From JBILCM01 sp044353165 (GTDB lineage: Bacteria > Bacillota > Bacilli > Paenibacillales > YIM-B00363), in NCBI GenBank assembly GCA_044353165.1, contig JBILCM010000008.1, forward strand, positions 1 through 53,782: a stretch of DNA of 53,782 nucleotides. Direction: 5' to 3'. Numbering within the stretch: the stretch's first letter is position 1; the number at the start of each line of letters is the position of its first letter. Position numbers and translations under genes: made by a program. This document shows positions 33,987 to 42,785 of the stretch, piece by piece. The notes below the pieces were generated by a model. The model saw nothing but the letters and a program-made list of their open reading frames with translations, was not told the origin of the DNA and did not search any database.

Positions 33987-34013
33987 AAACCATCAAGAAG
34001 GAGATATCCATAC

Positions 34014-34904
34014 ATGAATCGGATTCAGATGTCCCGTGGAGACAAAATTTTCTTAGCCACGAACGACATGATATTATTCATCATTCTGCTCATTGTTTTG
34101 TATCCGTTAATTTACATCATCAGTTCGTCCTTTAGTTCACCTGATGCAGTCATTTCGGGCGCTGTGTGGTTATGGCCTGTTGATTTCTCGCTAGAGGGAT
34201 ATAAAGCTGTGTTTCGCAATGACCAAATTTTAATGGGGTATGCGAACACGATTTATTACACGGTTTTGGGGACGATCGTCAATGTTGCAATGACCATTCT
34301 GGCAGCGTATCCACTTTCGCGTAAAGAATTTAAAGGTCGTCATGTGATTATGCTGTTGTTTGTTTTTACGATGTTGTTTCATGCAGGTTTAATCCCAACA
34401 TACTTAACCATACGGGAGTATGGGCTGCTGAATGATCGTTGGGTCATGATATTGCCTAGCGCCATCAGTATCTTCAACATTATTATCGCGAGAACGTATT
34501 ACCAGAGCACGATTTCGGATGAATTGCATGAAGCTGCTCAGCTCGATGGGTGTAATCATTTTCAATTTCTCTATTACATCGTGTTGCCACTCTCGAAAGC
34601 TATTACAGCCGTGCTGGTGTTGTTCTATGCCGTGTTTCATTGGAACGCTTTTTTTGACGCATTAATTTATCTTAGTGATCGAGACTTGTTCCCTCTGCAG
34701 ATTATTTTGCGAGATATTCTGGTGGCCAGCACGATCGATCCGAGTATGATCACAGATCCAGAACTGATGTCCCAGATGGTAGGTTTAGCAGATTTATTAA
34801 AATATTCGCTAATTATCGTCGCAAGTTTGCCCGTATGGATCGCCTACCCCTTCGTGCAAAAATATTTTGTGAAAGGGGTGATGATTGGTTCCATTAAAGG
34901 ATAG
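34014..34904 (+). CDS. YtcP/LplC-type sugar ABC permease
   Basis: 296 residues, six helices, with the second-permease signatures IYPLIYIISSSFSSPDAV, AGLIPTYLTIREYGLLNDRW and the EAA loop HEAAQLDGCNHFQFLYYIVLP. The C-terminus KYFVKGVMIGSIKG is the family ending. It forms the transmembrane pore with the LplB-type partner 27 bases upstream. The start is ATG 34014 with AAGGAG. Confidence 0.95.
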   Translation: MNRIQMSRGDKIFLATNDMILFIILLIVLYPLIYIISSSFSSPDAVISGAVWLWPVDFSLEGYKAVFRNDQILMGYANTIYYTVLGTIVNVAMTILAAYPLSRKEFKGRHVIMLLFVFTMLFHAGLIPTYLTIREYGLLNDRWVMILPSAISIFNIIIARTYYQSTISDELHEAAQLDGCNHFQFLYYIVLPLSKAITAVLVLFYAVFHWNAFFDALIYLSDRDLFPLQIILRDILVASTIDPSMITDPELMSQMVGLADLLKYSLIIVASLPVWIAYPFVQKYFVKGVMIGSIKG

Positions 34905-34966
34905 TTCAATTGGTTTTTAAGCAACACAAACTTATGCAATACATTAAAAAATGGGAGGCACATGTA

Positions 34967-37009
34967 ATGAGAAAAGTATTATTGGCGTGGCTGTTGATTT
35001 TGGCGCTCGTTGTAACCGCTTGCTCCTCTGCAGCAGACACAACAGAAGAGTCGTCGCAACAACAGGAACAAGAGGATTCGGCTGCTGCTGAAGCCGAGCA
35101 AGCGGATGCGGATCAGAAGGCTGCTGAAGAAGCAGCAGCGAAAGCCCAAGCAGAACTTGATGCTGCGAAAGCTGCCGAAGCGGAAGCGAAAGCGGCTGCG
35201 GAGCAAGCGGCTGCTGACAAAGCAGAAGCCGAGCGGTTGTTAGCTGAGGCGAACACGGAAGAAGAGAAAGCTGCAGCACAGAAGCTGTTAGCCGAGTCAC
35301 AAGCGGCACAGAAGGCGGCAGCAGATGCGGTAGCGAAAGCTGCAGCAGAGAAAGCCGCAGCAGAGAAAGCTGCAGCAGAGAAGGCCGCAGCAGAGAAAGC
35401 CGCCGCCGCAGCCAAGGCTGTAGCAGACAAAGCCGCAGCAGCTGCGAAAGCCACGAATACAGCTGCAGTCTCATCGGTATCCGCCAAAGGCGTATTCCCG
35501 ATCACCAAAGAAAAGAAAACATTAAAAATTATGATGCAACAACATCCTGCGGTGTTGGATTATGTGAACAATGAATTGACCAAATACTTGGAAACGCGAA
35601 CCAATGTGAAGATCGAATGGCAACTTGTTCCAGCAGCTGACTGGAATACAAAACTGAATCTCGTGCTTGCGAGCAATACGGATTTGCCTGACATTATTAT
35701 GGGTGGTGTAAGTAGCGCTCTCGTTTCCAAATATGGACCTCAAGGCGTGTTCTTGCCGCTGAACAATCTGATTGAGAAGCATTCTGTTGAATATGTTAAG
35801 ATTAAAGATAAGGTTGAAGGCACGCAGAAGATGATTACCGCAACGGACGGTAATATATACGGTTTACCTAAAATCAGTGAATGCTACAACTGTACGATGT
35901 CCAGAAAAATGTGGGTAAACAAGACATTCCTCGATGCACTTGATCTGCCGATTCCAAAAACGACGGATGATTTTTACAAGATGTTGAAAGCATTCAAGGA
36001 GAAAGACCCGAACAAGAATGGGAAAGCGGATGAAATTCCTCTTCTTGGAGCGACGACAGGATGGCAACAAAAGATTGATATGTACTTGATGAGTTCATTT
36101 GTTCTCAATGATGGAGGATACCGTTTCGTCTCGGTGAATGGAACTCTCCAAGCCGCATATGCTACGCCAGAATGGAAGAGCGGATTGTCGTACATGAAGA
36201 AATTGGCGGATGAAAAACTGCTTGACCCCGTCAGCTTTACACAAAAAGATGCACAGTTAAGACAACTTGTAGAGAACAAGGACACCGGTATTGTAGGTGC
36301 TGTTTCATCCGGGTCATTCAATACATTTGCAAATCCGAATGGCACGCGTCTTCGAGATTACATCTCGATTCCGCCTTTGAAAGGACCAACAGGACTTCAA
36401 CAAAGTGTCTGGGATCCTTACTTTTATGTCCAAGTCCCATATTCATTTGTAGTAACCAATGCATGTAAGGGCGAATGTGCGGATATTGCCGTGAAATGGG
36501 CGGATCAATTTTACAATGTGGACATCACCGCACGTTCCAGATTGGGTGTCCCCGATGTTGACTGGAAGCGTGCTCCCCAAGGGACAGTCGGTGTGAACGG
36601 AAAGCCTGCACAGTTTGAAGCTATCCTTATATGGGGTGCGAATCAAAAATCGCACTGGCAATTTACAAACCCAGGATATTGGCCGCGATCCATGACGGAA
36701 GGTCCGGTCTTTGATCCAAAAAATCCTTGGGAATTACAATACGCTCTTACAACAGCTACGACAAGGGATCATGAGCCGTACAAATCTCAAATTGTGCCGC
36801 CGCTTAATTTTACGCCTGAGGAAGCAGAGCAATTTAATCAACTCAGCACTGTAATTAATGCCTATGTTGAAGAAAGTTTAGCGCAGTTCGTGTTAGGCAA
36901 TAAGAGCTTGGATAAAGATTGGGATAATTATCTCAAAGAATTAGACAACATGGGAATGAAGAAATATTTGCAAATTGCTCAGAAAGCGTATGATCGTCAA
37001 TGGAAGTAA
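34967..37009 (+). CDS. Sugar-binding lipoprotein (LipO-like) with long Ala/Glu/Lys helical stalk
   Basis: 680 residues. Lipoprotein signal with VVTAC (Cys19), an acidic Ser/Gln linker, then ~125 residues (about 38-162) of almost pure Ala, Glu, Lys and Gln, including four tandem AAAEK units (DNA 35339-35398). The ~500-residue type 1-like solute-binding domain begins near 175 (KTLKIMMQQHP). DPNKNGKADEIP is a calcium-loop-like motif common in Paenibacillus binding proteins. It is the third gene of the permease operon and should deliver the saccharide to it. The stalk is predicted to be one long alpha-helix or coiled coil of ~19 nm, holding the binding domain far from the membrane. The start is ATG 34967 after GGGAGG; an open frame upstream lacks a ribosome site. 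Confidence 0.93.
   Translation: MRKVLLAWLLILALVVTACSSAADTTEESSQQQEQEDSAAAEAEQADADQKAAEEAAAKAQAELDAAKAAEAEAKAAAEQAAADKAEAERLLAEANTEEEKAAAQKLLAESQAAQKAAADAVAKAAAEKAAAEKAAAEKAAAEKAAAAAKAVADKAAAAAKATNTAAVSSVSAKGVFPITKEKKTLKIMMQQHPAVLDYVNNELTKYLETRTNVKIEWQLVPAADWNTKLNLVLASNTDLPDIIMGGVSSALVSKYGPQGVFLPLNNLIEKHSVEYVKIKDKVEGTQKMITATDGNIYGLPKISECYNCTMSRKMWVNKTFLDALDLPIPKTTDDFYKMLKAFKEKDPNKNGKADEIPLLGATTGWQQKIDMYLMSSFVLNDGGYRFVSVNGTLQAAYATPEWKSGLSYMKKLADEKLLDPVSFTQKDAQLRQLVENKDTGIVGAVSSGSFNTFANPNGTRLRDYISIPPLKGPTGLQQSVWDPYFYVQVPYSFVVTNACKGECADIAVKWADQFYNVDITARSRLGVPDVDWKRAPQGTVGVNGKPAQFEAILIWGANQKSHWQFTNPGYWPRSMTEGPVFDPKNPWELQYALTTATTRDHEPYKSQIVPPLNFTPEEAEQFNQLSTVINAYVEESLAQFVLGNKSLDKDWDNYLKELDNMGMKKYLQIAQKAYDRQWK
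35339..35398 (+). repeat. Four tandem 15-bp repeats encoding AAAEK
   Basis: Units GC(T/C)GCAGCAGAGAA(A/G) at 35339, 35354, 35369 and 35384. They lie inside the stalk of the binding protein and are nearly identical at DNA level, so length change by slippage or recombination is likely. Confidence 0.85.
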
Positions 37010-37035
37010 GAGGATAAATTCGTTTTGATTCCATC

Positions 37036-37080
37036 AAGCTGCCTGTAACATCGACGTGCGTCGGTGTATGCGGGTAGCTT
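37036..37080 (+). other. Intercistronic stem-loop between binding protein and sulfatase 3
   Basis: A long imperfect hairpin: outer AAGCT/AGCTT, inner ACATCGACG paired with CGTCGGTGT, with G-T pairs and a small internal loop. There is no T-tract after it. It fits a processing or stabilising structure at the 3' end of an abundant binding-protein message, or a partial terminator. Confidence 0.5.
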
Positions 37081-37100
37081 GTTCTCGGAGGATGTATAAC

Positions 37101-38585
37101 ATGTCTAAGAAACAAAAACTTCCGCACATTGTGATTTTTAATCCAGATCAATTTCGTTCGGATGCGGTGGGGCATCTTGGGAATGAGGCCGCAGTGACGC
37201 CTTGCCTTGATCGCTTTGCGCGTGAAGATGCGGTGTCTTTCCGCAATGCGTTCTGCCAGAACCCGGTCTGCACTCCCAGCCGTTGCAGCTTCATGAGCGG
37301 ATGGTATCCCCATGTGAGGGGTCATCGCACGATGCACCATATGATGAAGTCGGATGAACCGGTGTTGCTACGTACGTTGAAAGAGAATGGGTATTTGGTT
37401 TGGTGGGGCGGCAAGAATGATTTGATCCCTGGAGGAAGTTCATTCGATCCGTATTGTTCTGTGAAATACAAACCTACGCGTGCGGTAAAACCCGGGTTGC
37501 ATCGGGACCAAAGCTGGCGCGGTCTTGAAGCCGATGACAATTATTACTCTTTCTATGCTGGGCGAATCGATACGGCTGGGGAGAATGTCTATTATGATTC
37601 CGATTGGGCTTATGTTGAAGGCGCCATCGATTTGATTCGTAACGCCGAAGACGACCAACCGCTGTGCATCTATTTGCCATTGTTGTATCCGCATCCGCCA
37701 TACGGGGTAGAAGACCCTTGGTACAGCAGCATCTCCCGGGCATCGGTGGCTCAACACTGGGAACGCAGCCCAACGCCTGCACACTGGCATCAGAAGCCCA
37801 GTTTGTTAAAAGGCATCTATGAGCGACAACGATTGATGGGCTGGAGCGAAGAACGATGGACGGAGCTGCGGGCCACGTATTTAGGCATGTGTGCACGAAT
37901 TGATGAACAATTCGGTAGGGTAATGCAAGCGCTTCGGGAGAAGGGGATCTATGAGGATACAGCGGTGTTCTTCTTTAGTGATCATGGGGATTTTACAGGG
38001 GATTACGGTCTCGTCGAGAAGACGCAGAATACGTTCGAAGATTGTTTGACGAAAGTGCCGTTCTTAGTAAAGCCGCAAGCGGGTGTTCCCGTGAAGCCTG
38101 GTGTGCGTGATGCGTTGGTGGAACTGATCGATTTTCCTGCTACGGTAGAAGCATTGACAGGCATTGCGCCGACACACACACATTTTGGGAAATCGTTGTT
38201 ACCTTTGATGAATAATGATACTCAAACCCACCGGGATGCTGTTTTCTGTGAAGGGGGCCGCATGCTTGGGGAGATCCACTGTGCTGAGTTGGAGATGGAA
38301 CACAATACTGTGCCATCCGGATTGTATTGGCCCAGGGTCGGATTGCAAAATCAAGAGGGACCTGAACATACGAAAGCTGTGATGTGTCGAACGGAGCGTT
38401 ACAAGTATGTAAAGCGGGTGTACGAGCAAGATGAGTTGTACGATTTGTGGGAGGACCCGCGCGAATTGGTTAATCGGATCGATGATCCTGTGATGGCGAA
38501 CGTTGTGTCACGAATGAAAGAGCGCTTGCTGGACTTCTATGTCACCACGGCAGACGTCGTGCCCCACGACACCGATCAGAGATAA
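37101..38585 (+). CDS. Type I sulfatase 3 (Cys-type, CTPSR)
   Basis: 494 residues with NPDQFRSDAVGHLGN (metal-binding Asp/Gln), maturation motif C57-T-P-S-R61, GGKNDL and FFSDHGDFTGDYGLVEK. The DQ pair and the GDYGLVEK stretch resemble choline-sulfatase and phosphonate-monoester-hydrolase relatives, so phosphate or phosphonate esters cannot be excluded. No signal peptide. The start is ATG 37101 after GGAGG; earlier in-frame codons lie in the hairpin region. It is the last gene of the importer operon (lplB-ytcP-binding protein-sulfatase), which ties import directly to cytoplasmic desulfation. A strong terminator follows. Confidence 0.92.
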   Translation: MSKKQKLPHIVIFNPDQFRSDAVGHLGNEAAVTPCLDRFAREDAVSFRNAFCQNPVCTPSRCSFMSGWYPHVRGHRTMHHMMKSDEPVLLRTLKENGYLVWWGGKNDLIPGGSSFDPYCSVKYKPTRAVKPGLHRDQSWRGLEADDNYYSFYAGRIDTAGENVYYDSDWAYVEGAIDLIRNAEDDQPLCIYLPLLYPHPPYGVEDPWYSSISRASVAQHWERSPTPAHWHQKPSLLKGIYERQRLMGWSEERWTELRATYLGMCARIDEQFGRVMQALREKGIYEDTAVFFFSDHGDFTGDYGLVEKTQNTFEDCLTKVPFLVKPQAGVPVKPGVRDALVELIDFPATVEALTGIAPTHTHFGKSLLPLMNNDTQTHRDAVFCEGGRMLGEIHCAELEMEHNTVPSGLYWPRVGLQNQEGPEHTKAVMCRTERYKYVKRVYEQDELYDLWEDPRELVNRIDDPVMANVVSRMKERLLDFYVTTADVVPHDTDQR

Positions 38586-38614
38586 TCCAACAGCATATCT
38601 GTGTGAAACATGAG

Positions 38615-38650
38615 GAAGGGTCAGTTGAACTGATCCTTCTTTATTTTTTT
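38615..38650 (+). terminator. Terminator of the importer-sulfatase operon
   Basis: An 11-base stem with one G-T pair (38615-38625 with 38629-38639), 3-base loop, then a T-rich tract to 38650. Confidence 0.88.
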
Positions 38651-38728
38651 AAGCATACCAACAACAAAAAAGATGAAATGTGTGAATAAGTCGATGAAAC
38701 TTAGGAAGCAGGGTACTAACAGAATTTA

Positions 38729-38747
38729 TATAATGAAAACGATAACA
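38729..38747 (+). promoter_or_regulatory. -10 box overlapped by a perfect cre site (CcpA)
   Basis: TATAAT (38729-38734) shares its last base with TGAAAACGATAACA (38734-38747), which matches the cre consensus TGWAANCGNTNWCA at every position. CcpA binding would block this promoter of the second binding-protein gene. No clear -35. Confidence 0.75.
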
Positions 38748-38807
38748 AAATAAGGTTAAGATGAAACAACTAGGAACGATGTTATCAAAAAAATGGAGGG
38801 TGCAGGA

Positions 38808-40535
38808 ATGAAAAAAAGAATTTTGGCGTTATTATTGGTTGTTTTCATGATTACAACAACTTCAGTCGCATGTAGCAACGAGTCCCAGACTTCTGAACCG
38901 GAGACACCGGTGGAAGAAGTTACAGCAACGGAACAGGCTGAGGCAGATGCAGTGAAAGCAGCAGAAGCTGAAGCACAAGCGAAAGCTGAGTTAGAGGCTG
39001 CGAAAGCCGCAGAGGAAGAAGCGAAAGCGGCGGAAGCACAAGCGAAAGCGGATGCTGAGAAGGCTGCTGCAGAGAAAGCGGCAGCAGAGAAGTTATTAGC
39101 TGAAGCAACGACAGCAGAAGAGAAAGCGGCAGCAGAGAAATTATTGGCTGAGAAATTGGCTGCTGAGAAAGCAGCTGCAGCAGAGTTAGCGAAGGCAGAA
39201 GCGGAGAAACTCGCCGCACAGAAAGCAGCGACGGCGAAAGCTGCCGCCCAGGCTGCAGCTGCTAAAGCGGCTGCGCAAGCTGCGGCAGCGAAAACAGCGT
39301 CACAAACAACGACGTCGAAGCCAGCAGCGAGCACAACGCCTGCCAAACCGGCGGAAACAGGTGCTGAGAATCAAGCTTCAATGAATGAACCGTTCACTAT
39401 TACGATTGCTATGACTGCGACTATCACTGATGCTTTCATTGCTCAACAAACTGAAAGATTTTTAACACCCAGTATCAAAGCGAAATACCCAAATCTAAAA
39501 TTGAGGTTTGTTGGTGTAGGTCAGCTAGATGCTATGGTAGCTGCAGGCGAGGCTCCGGATATATTGAATATCGTGCCTGCCAACATATTTAAAGTGATCG
39601 ATCTGGATCTTGAATATGACATGACACCTCTAATTAAGAAATTTTATTTTGGCCTGAATTTAAATCAATACAACAAAACTGCTGTTGATGTCATTAAACA
39701 AGTGGGTCAAGGAAAATTGATAGCACTGCCAGATAAAGCCCCAGCATTTAAATATCTCGCGACTCAAGGTATTGTTTATAATAAAGAAAATTTCGATCGT
39801 TTTGGTGTCGCATATCCGAAGGACAACATGACCTGGGATGAAGTGATTGAATTATCCAAGAAGTTGTATCGGACCAGTGAAGGGAAACAATACTACGGTA
39901 TGGTGACCCATAATCTGATTGGTGCAGCGATGGCTTCTCGAGGTTTGACTTTTGTCAACAAGAGTGGGAAAGCGGATCTATCCGATCCTAAATGGGCAGA
40001 CACACTGAACACGTTCAAAAAAATGTATAATGCACAAGGGAATTATGACCCCGTTCTGTTAGGTCAAGATCATCTTATTATGACCAAAGACAAGAATCAA
40101 TCCATGTCTGTAGGCACTGCACAAGGCTATGTAACAGGCGCTGAAGCTTACGCGAAGGCCGGATTTTCGAGTTGGGACATAGCGACCTATCCACGCTTTA
40201 ATGATCAACAAAAACCCGTTGTTGCTTACTCAAGTGGTTTGTTTGTATTAACAAAACCAAGCAAATACAAGGATGCTGCATTTTCAATAATTCTTGAACA
40301 AATTACCACTGATACTGTTACTACAAATTTTGAAAATGAATATACGAAAACAAAAAATCTTAAGTCAATTAAAGATCAGAACATTGGATTTGCAGTACCC
40401 AATAAATACACAGCACAGTTCAATACGTATGTTCGCGAAAGTCTTGTAGACATGACGAAGACAAGTAAAGATACGAACACCATCCTCATGGAATTGCAAG
40501 AAAAGACACAAAAATACATCGACAACTTCAAGTAA
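38808..40535 (+). CDS. Second sugar-binding lipoprotein with Ala/Glu/Lys helical stalk
   Basis: 575 residues. Lipoprotein signal (TTSVAC, Cys22), then an Ala/Glu/Lys-rich helical stretch (~41-163), a Thr/Ser/Pro/Ala linker (~164-190) and an extracellular solute-binding domain (~195-575) of the UgpB/MalE-like family 1 type (GEAPDILNIVPA, AYSSGLFVLTKPSKYKDAAF). The stalk shares blocks with that of the first binding protein (KLLAEATTAEEKAAAEKLLAE against RLLAEANTEEEKAAAQKLLAE), although the binding domains differ in type. No permease genes follow, so it may use the LplB/YtcP pair or serve as a sensor. The start is ATG 38808, after GGAGGG. A perfect cre overlaps its promoter. Confidence 0.92.
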   Translation: MKKRILALLLVVFMITTTSVACSNESQTSEPETPVEEVTATEQAEADAVKAAEAEAQAKAELEAAKAAEEEAKAAEAQAKADAEKAAAEKAAAEKLLAEATTAEEKAAAEKLLAEKLAAEKAAAAELAKAEAEKLAAQKAATAKAAAQAAAAKAAAQAAAAKTASQTTTSKPAASTTPAKPAETGAENQASMNEPFTITIAMTATITDAFIAQQTERFLTPSIKAKYPNLKLRFVGVGQLDAMVAAGEAPDILNIVPANIFKVIDLDLEYDMTPLIKKFYFGLNLNQYNKTAVDVIKQVGQGKLIALPDKAPAFKYLATQGIVYNKENFDRFGVAYPKDNMTWDEVIELSKKLYRTSEGKQYYGMVTHNLIGAAMASRGLTFVNKSGKADLSDPKWADTLNTFKKMYNAQGNYDPVLLGQDHLIMTKDKNQSMSVGTAQGYVTGAEAYAKAGFSSWDIATYPRFNDQQKPVVAYSSGLFVLTKPSKYKDAAFSIILEQITTDTVTTNFENEYTKTKNLKSIKDQNIGFAVPNKYTAQFNTYVRESLVDMTKTSKDTNTILMELQEKTQKYIDNFK

Positions 40536-40579
40536 GCTCGTAAGTAAGAAACAACAAAATTTAACATTATTAACAAGCT

Positions 40580-40606
40580 GGGGTCAGTCATTACTGATCC
40601 CTTCTT
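40580..40606 (+). terminator. Terminator after the second binding protein
   Basis: GGGGTCAGT (40580-40588), 4-base loop, ACTGATCCC (40593-40601), one G-T pair, then TTCTTG. The T-tract is short. Its core matches the terminator at 38615. Confidence 0.65.
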
Positions 40607-40641
40607 GTAATTTCGATTCTCATGTGGAGGTCATTTCTTGT

Positions 40642-41817
40642 ATGACGATAGACAATAAAAGCCGCATTCGATGGGTTTCCCTATTGCTTGCTGTATTGCT
40701 CGCACTCGGCATGGTCCTTGCGACAGGACAAACGCCTGTTGCGCAAGCTGCCATCGGAGACATCACGCTGTTCACACCTTATACGGATCTATCTGTGGCT
40801 CCCGGGGAGACCATTAATTATAATATCGAATTGATTAACAATACGAACAAAGTACAGAATGCTGTATTCACTTTGGAAGGCCCTACGGACTGGGAACATT
40901 CATTGAATTCTGGTGGCTGGGAAGTTTCACAAATTTCGATCAAACCGAAATCACAGCAGACTGTGAATCTAGATCTGGATGTACCTCTGAAAGTGGAACA
41001 AGGCGTTTACCGTATTCGACTGATCGCCCAGGACAAAGGAATTTTACCGCTCACCGTGCGCGTGACGGAACGAGGTACGTTCAGCACAGAATTCAAGACG
41101 GAGCAGTCCAACATGCATGGGAATGCGGGATCTGTATTTAATTTCAGTGCAACATTGCGTAATCGCACCGCAGAAAAGCAGCTGTATGCATTGACAAGCG
41201 ATGCGCCGCGGGGTTGGTCTGTTACATTCAATGAGAATGGGAACAACGTCACTTCTGTCCAATTGGAGAAATCGGCATCCAAATCGGTCACCGTTGATGT
41301 GAAGCCGCCAGAGGGTGTTACTTCCGGATCTTATTCCATTCCAATACGTGCGGTATCGGGAGGGACGAGTGCAGCGTTGGATTTAGAAGTGGTAATTACA
41401 GGTTCTTTCAAGGTGGAGCTTACGACGCCTTCAGGGAAGCTATCGACTGATGTTACCGCTGGTGGCACACAGAACGTAGATTTGCTGGTGAACAACACGG
41501 GGTCATCAGCGATACCTGAATTGAAATTATCAGCTACAGCACCCGCAGGATGGGAAGTGACCTTCGAACCGCAACGCGTACAGGGGCTTGAACCCGGTCA
41601 GAGCGCAACGGTCCAAGCGACTTTGAAATCTTCCAACAAATCCATTTCTGGTGATTATTTGACGATCTTGAAAGCGGAGTCTCCGGAAGCCTCTTCTGAA
41701 GCCCAATTTCGTGTCACAGTCCAAACCTCCGTATTGTGGGGATGGTTAGGCATTCTCATCATTGCACTCGTCATCGGCGGCGTCGTTTATTTGTTCCGCA
41801 AGTACGGGAGGCGTTAA
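40642..41817 (+). CDS. NEW3-domain cell-surface protein with C-terminal membrane anchor
   Basis: 391 residues: signal peptide (VSLLLAVLLALGMVLATG...AQAA), three Ig-like beta-sandwich repeats of the NEW3/CARDB kind (NYNIELINNTNKVQN, FNFSATLRNRTAEKQ, NVDLLVNNTGSSA; each followed by PxGWxVTF-like segments) and a C-terminal membrane helix LGILIIALVIGGVVYLF with basic tail RKYGRR. The bulk is outside the cell. NEW3 domains accompany glycosidases, but here it is the first gene of a trio with an ABC ATPase and permease, a recurrent Paenibacillus arrangement in which it may be an accessory of the transporter. The start is ATG 40642, 12 bases after GGAGG. Confidence 0.85.
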   Translation: MTIDNKSRIRWVSLLLAVLLALGMVLATGQTPVAQAAIGDITLFTPYTDLSVAPGETINYNIELINNTNKVQNAVFTLEGPTDWEHSLNSGGWEVSQISIKPKSQQTVNLDLDVPLKVEQGVYRIRLIAQDKGILPLTVRVTERGTFSTEFKTEQSNMHGNAGSVFNFSATLRNRTAEKQLYALTSDAPRGWSVTFNENGNNVTSVQLEKSASKSVTVDVKPPEGVTSGSYSIPIRAVSGGTSAALDLEVVITGSFKVELTTPSGKLSTDVTAGGTQNVDLLVNNTGSSAIPELKLSATAPAGWEVTFEPQRVQGLEPGQSATVQATLKSSNKSISGDYLTILKAESPEASSEAQFRVTVQTSVLWGWLGILIIALVIGGVVYLFRKYGRR

Positions 41818-41819
41818 TC

Positions 41820-42785
41820 GTGACGGCGCTTGGCGAACCGATCATTATACTGCAGAACCTCACCAAGAAGTATGCAGAAGTTACAGCTGTCAGCGATCTT
41901 CAATTGACCATCCGTAAAGGTGAAATTTTCGGATTGCTCGGCCCTAACGGCGCTGGCAAATCAACCACCATCCTTATGATGCTTGGTTTAACTGAACCTT
42001 CATCAGGTGTCGTTCAGGTCGATGGGTTTGATGCCACTCGCCAGCCGCTTGCCGTGAAAAGCATCGTTGGTTATTTACCGGATGATGTTGGGTTTTATGA
42101 TGACCGCAGTGGATTCGAAAATCTCGTATTCACTGCTCAGTTAAACCGAGTGCCTCAAGCAGAAGCCGTGCAGAGGGCATACGCGTTGTTGGAACGTGTA
42201 GGACTTTCCCATGTCGCTCATCGTCTCGTTAGCACATATTCCAGAGGGATGCGGCAACGATTGGGGCTGGCCGACGTGTTAATTAAACAACCTGAGATCA
42301 TTGTGCTGGATGAGCCAACGTTAGGTATTGATCCCGAAGGGGTTCGAGAGTTGCTGGAGTTGATTCGTAGACTTAGTCGGGAGGAAGGTTTGACGGTTCT
42401 GCTATCCTCGCATCATCTACACCAGGTCCAACAAGTATGTGACCGCGTCGGTTTGTTCGTGCGCGGGAAGCTCATTGCTTGCGGAACGATCGCTGACTTG
42501 TCGCGCTCTTTATTTGCGGAGGAACCGTTCTCGATTGAAGTGATGGCCGATCCGCTTTCAGATGAACTTTGTGAGACATTAAGCTGTATCGAGGGGGTCG
42601 CGCAACTCGTTCGTCTACCGGATCCTCACCGTATCGTGTTACGTTGTGAGCGCGATCTTGCGCGTGAGATCGCTGCCTGCGTGATCGGAAGCGGTGCAAG
42701 TTTGATGCATCTGAGCAGAAAACAATATGGTCTCGATGAAATTTATCACCGATATTTTGAAGGAGAGACGATGGCGAATGCATAA
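41820..42785 (+). CDS. ABC transporter ATPase (ABC-2 type export)
   Basis: 321 residues. Walker A LLGPNGAGKST, Q-loop GYLPDDVGFYDD, signature TYSRGMRQRLGLAD, Walker B IIVLDEPTLGIDP and H-loop LLSSHHLHQV are intact, with a ~90-residue C-terminal extension common in ABC-2 exporters. The start is GTG 41820, two bases after the stop of the NEW3 gene; GGGAGG is inside that gene, so translation is coupled. It pairs with the permease whose start overlaps its stop. Confidence 0.93.
   Translation: MTALGEPIIILQNLTKKYAEVTAVSDLQLTIRKGEIFGLLGPNGAGKSTTILMMLGLTEPSSGVVQVDGFDATRQPLAVKSIVGYLPDDVGFYDDRSGFENLVFTAQLNRVPQAEAVQRAYALLERVGLSHVAHRLVSTYSRGMRQRLGLADVLIKQPEIIVLDEPTLGIDPEGVRELLELIRRLSREEGLTVLLSSHHLHQVQQVCDRVGLFVRGKLIACGTIADLSRSLFAEEPFSIEVMADPLSDELCETLSCIEGVAQLVRLPDPHRIVLRCERDLAREIAACVIGSGASLMHLSRKQYGLDEIYHRYFEGETMANA

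Noticed and set aside
35339..35398. CRISPR or satellite array
   Set aside because: Tandem 15-bp units without spacers, in frame in a coding region.
35113..35508. Long minus-strand open frames rich in Ala/Leu opposite the stalk of the first binding protein
   Set aside because: They are a by-product of the GC-rich AAAEK repeats; no ribosome site, and composition is a mirror of the plus-strand repeat.
38756..39346. Minus-strand Ala-rich open frame of ~196 codons opposite the stalk of the second binding protein
   Set aside because: Shadow of the low-complexity stalk; it would start and end inside the real gene's leader and stalk, without ribosome site or promoter.
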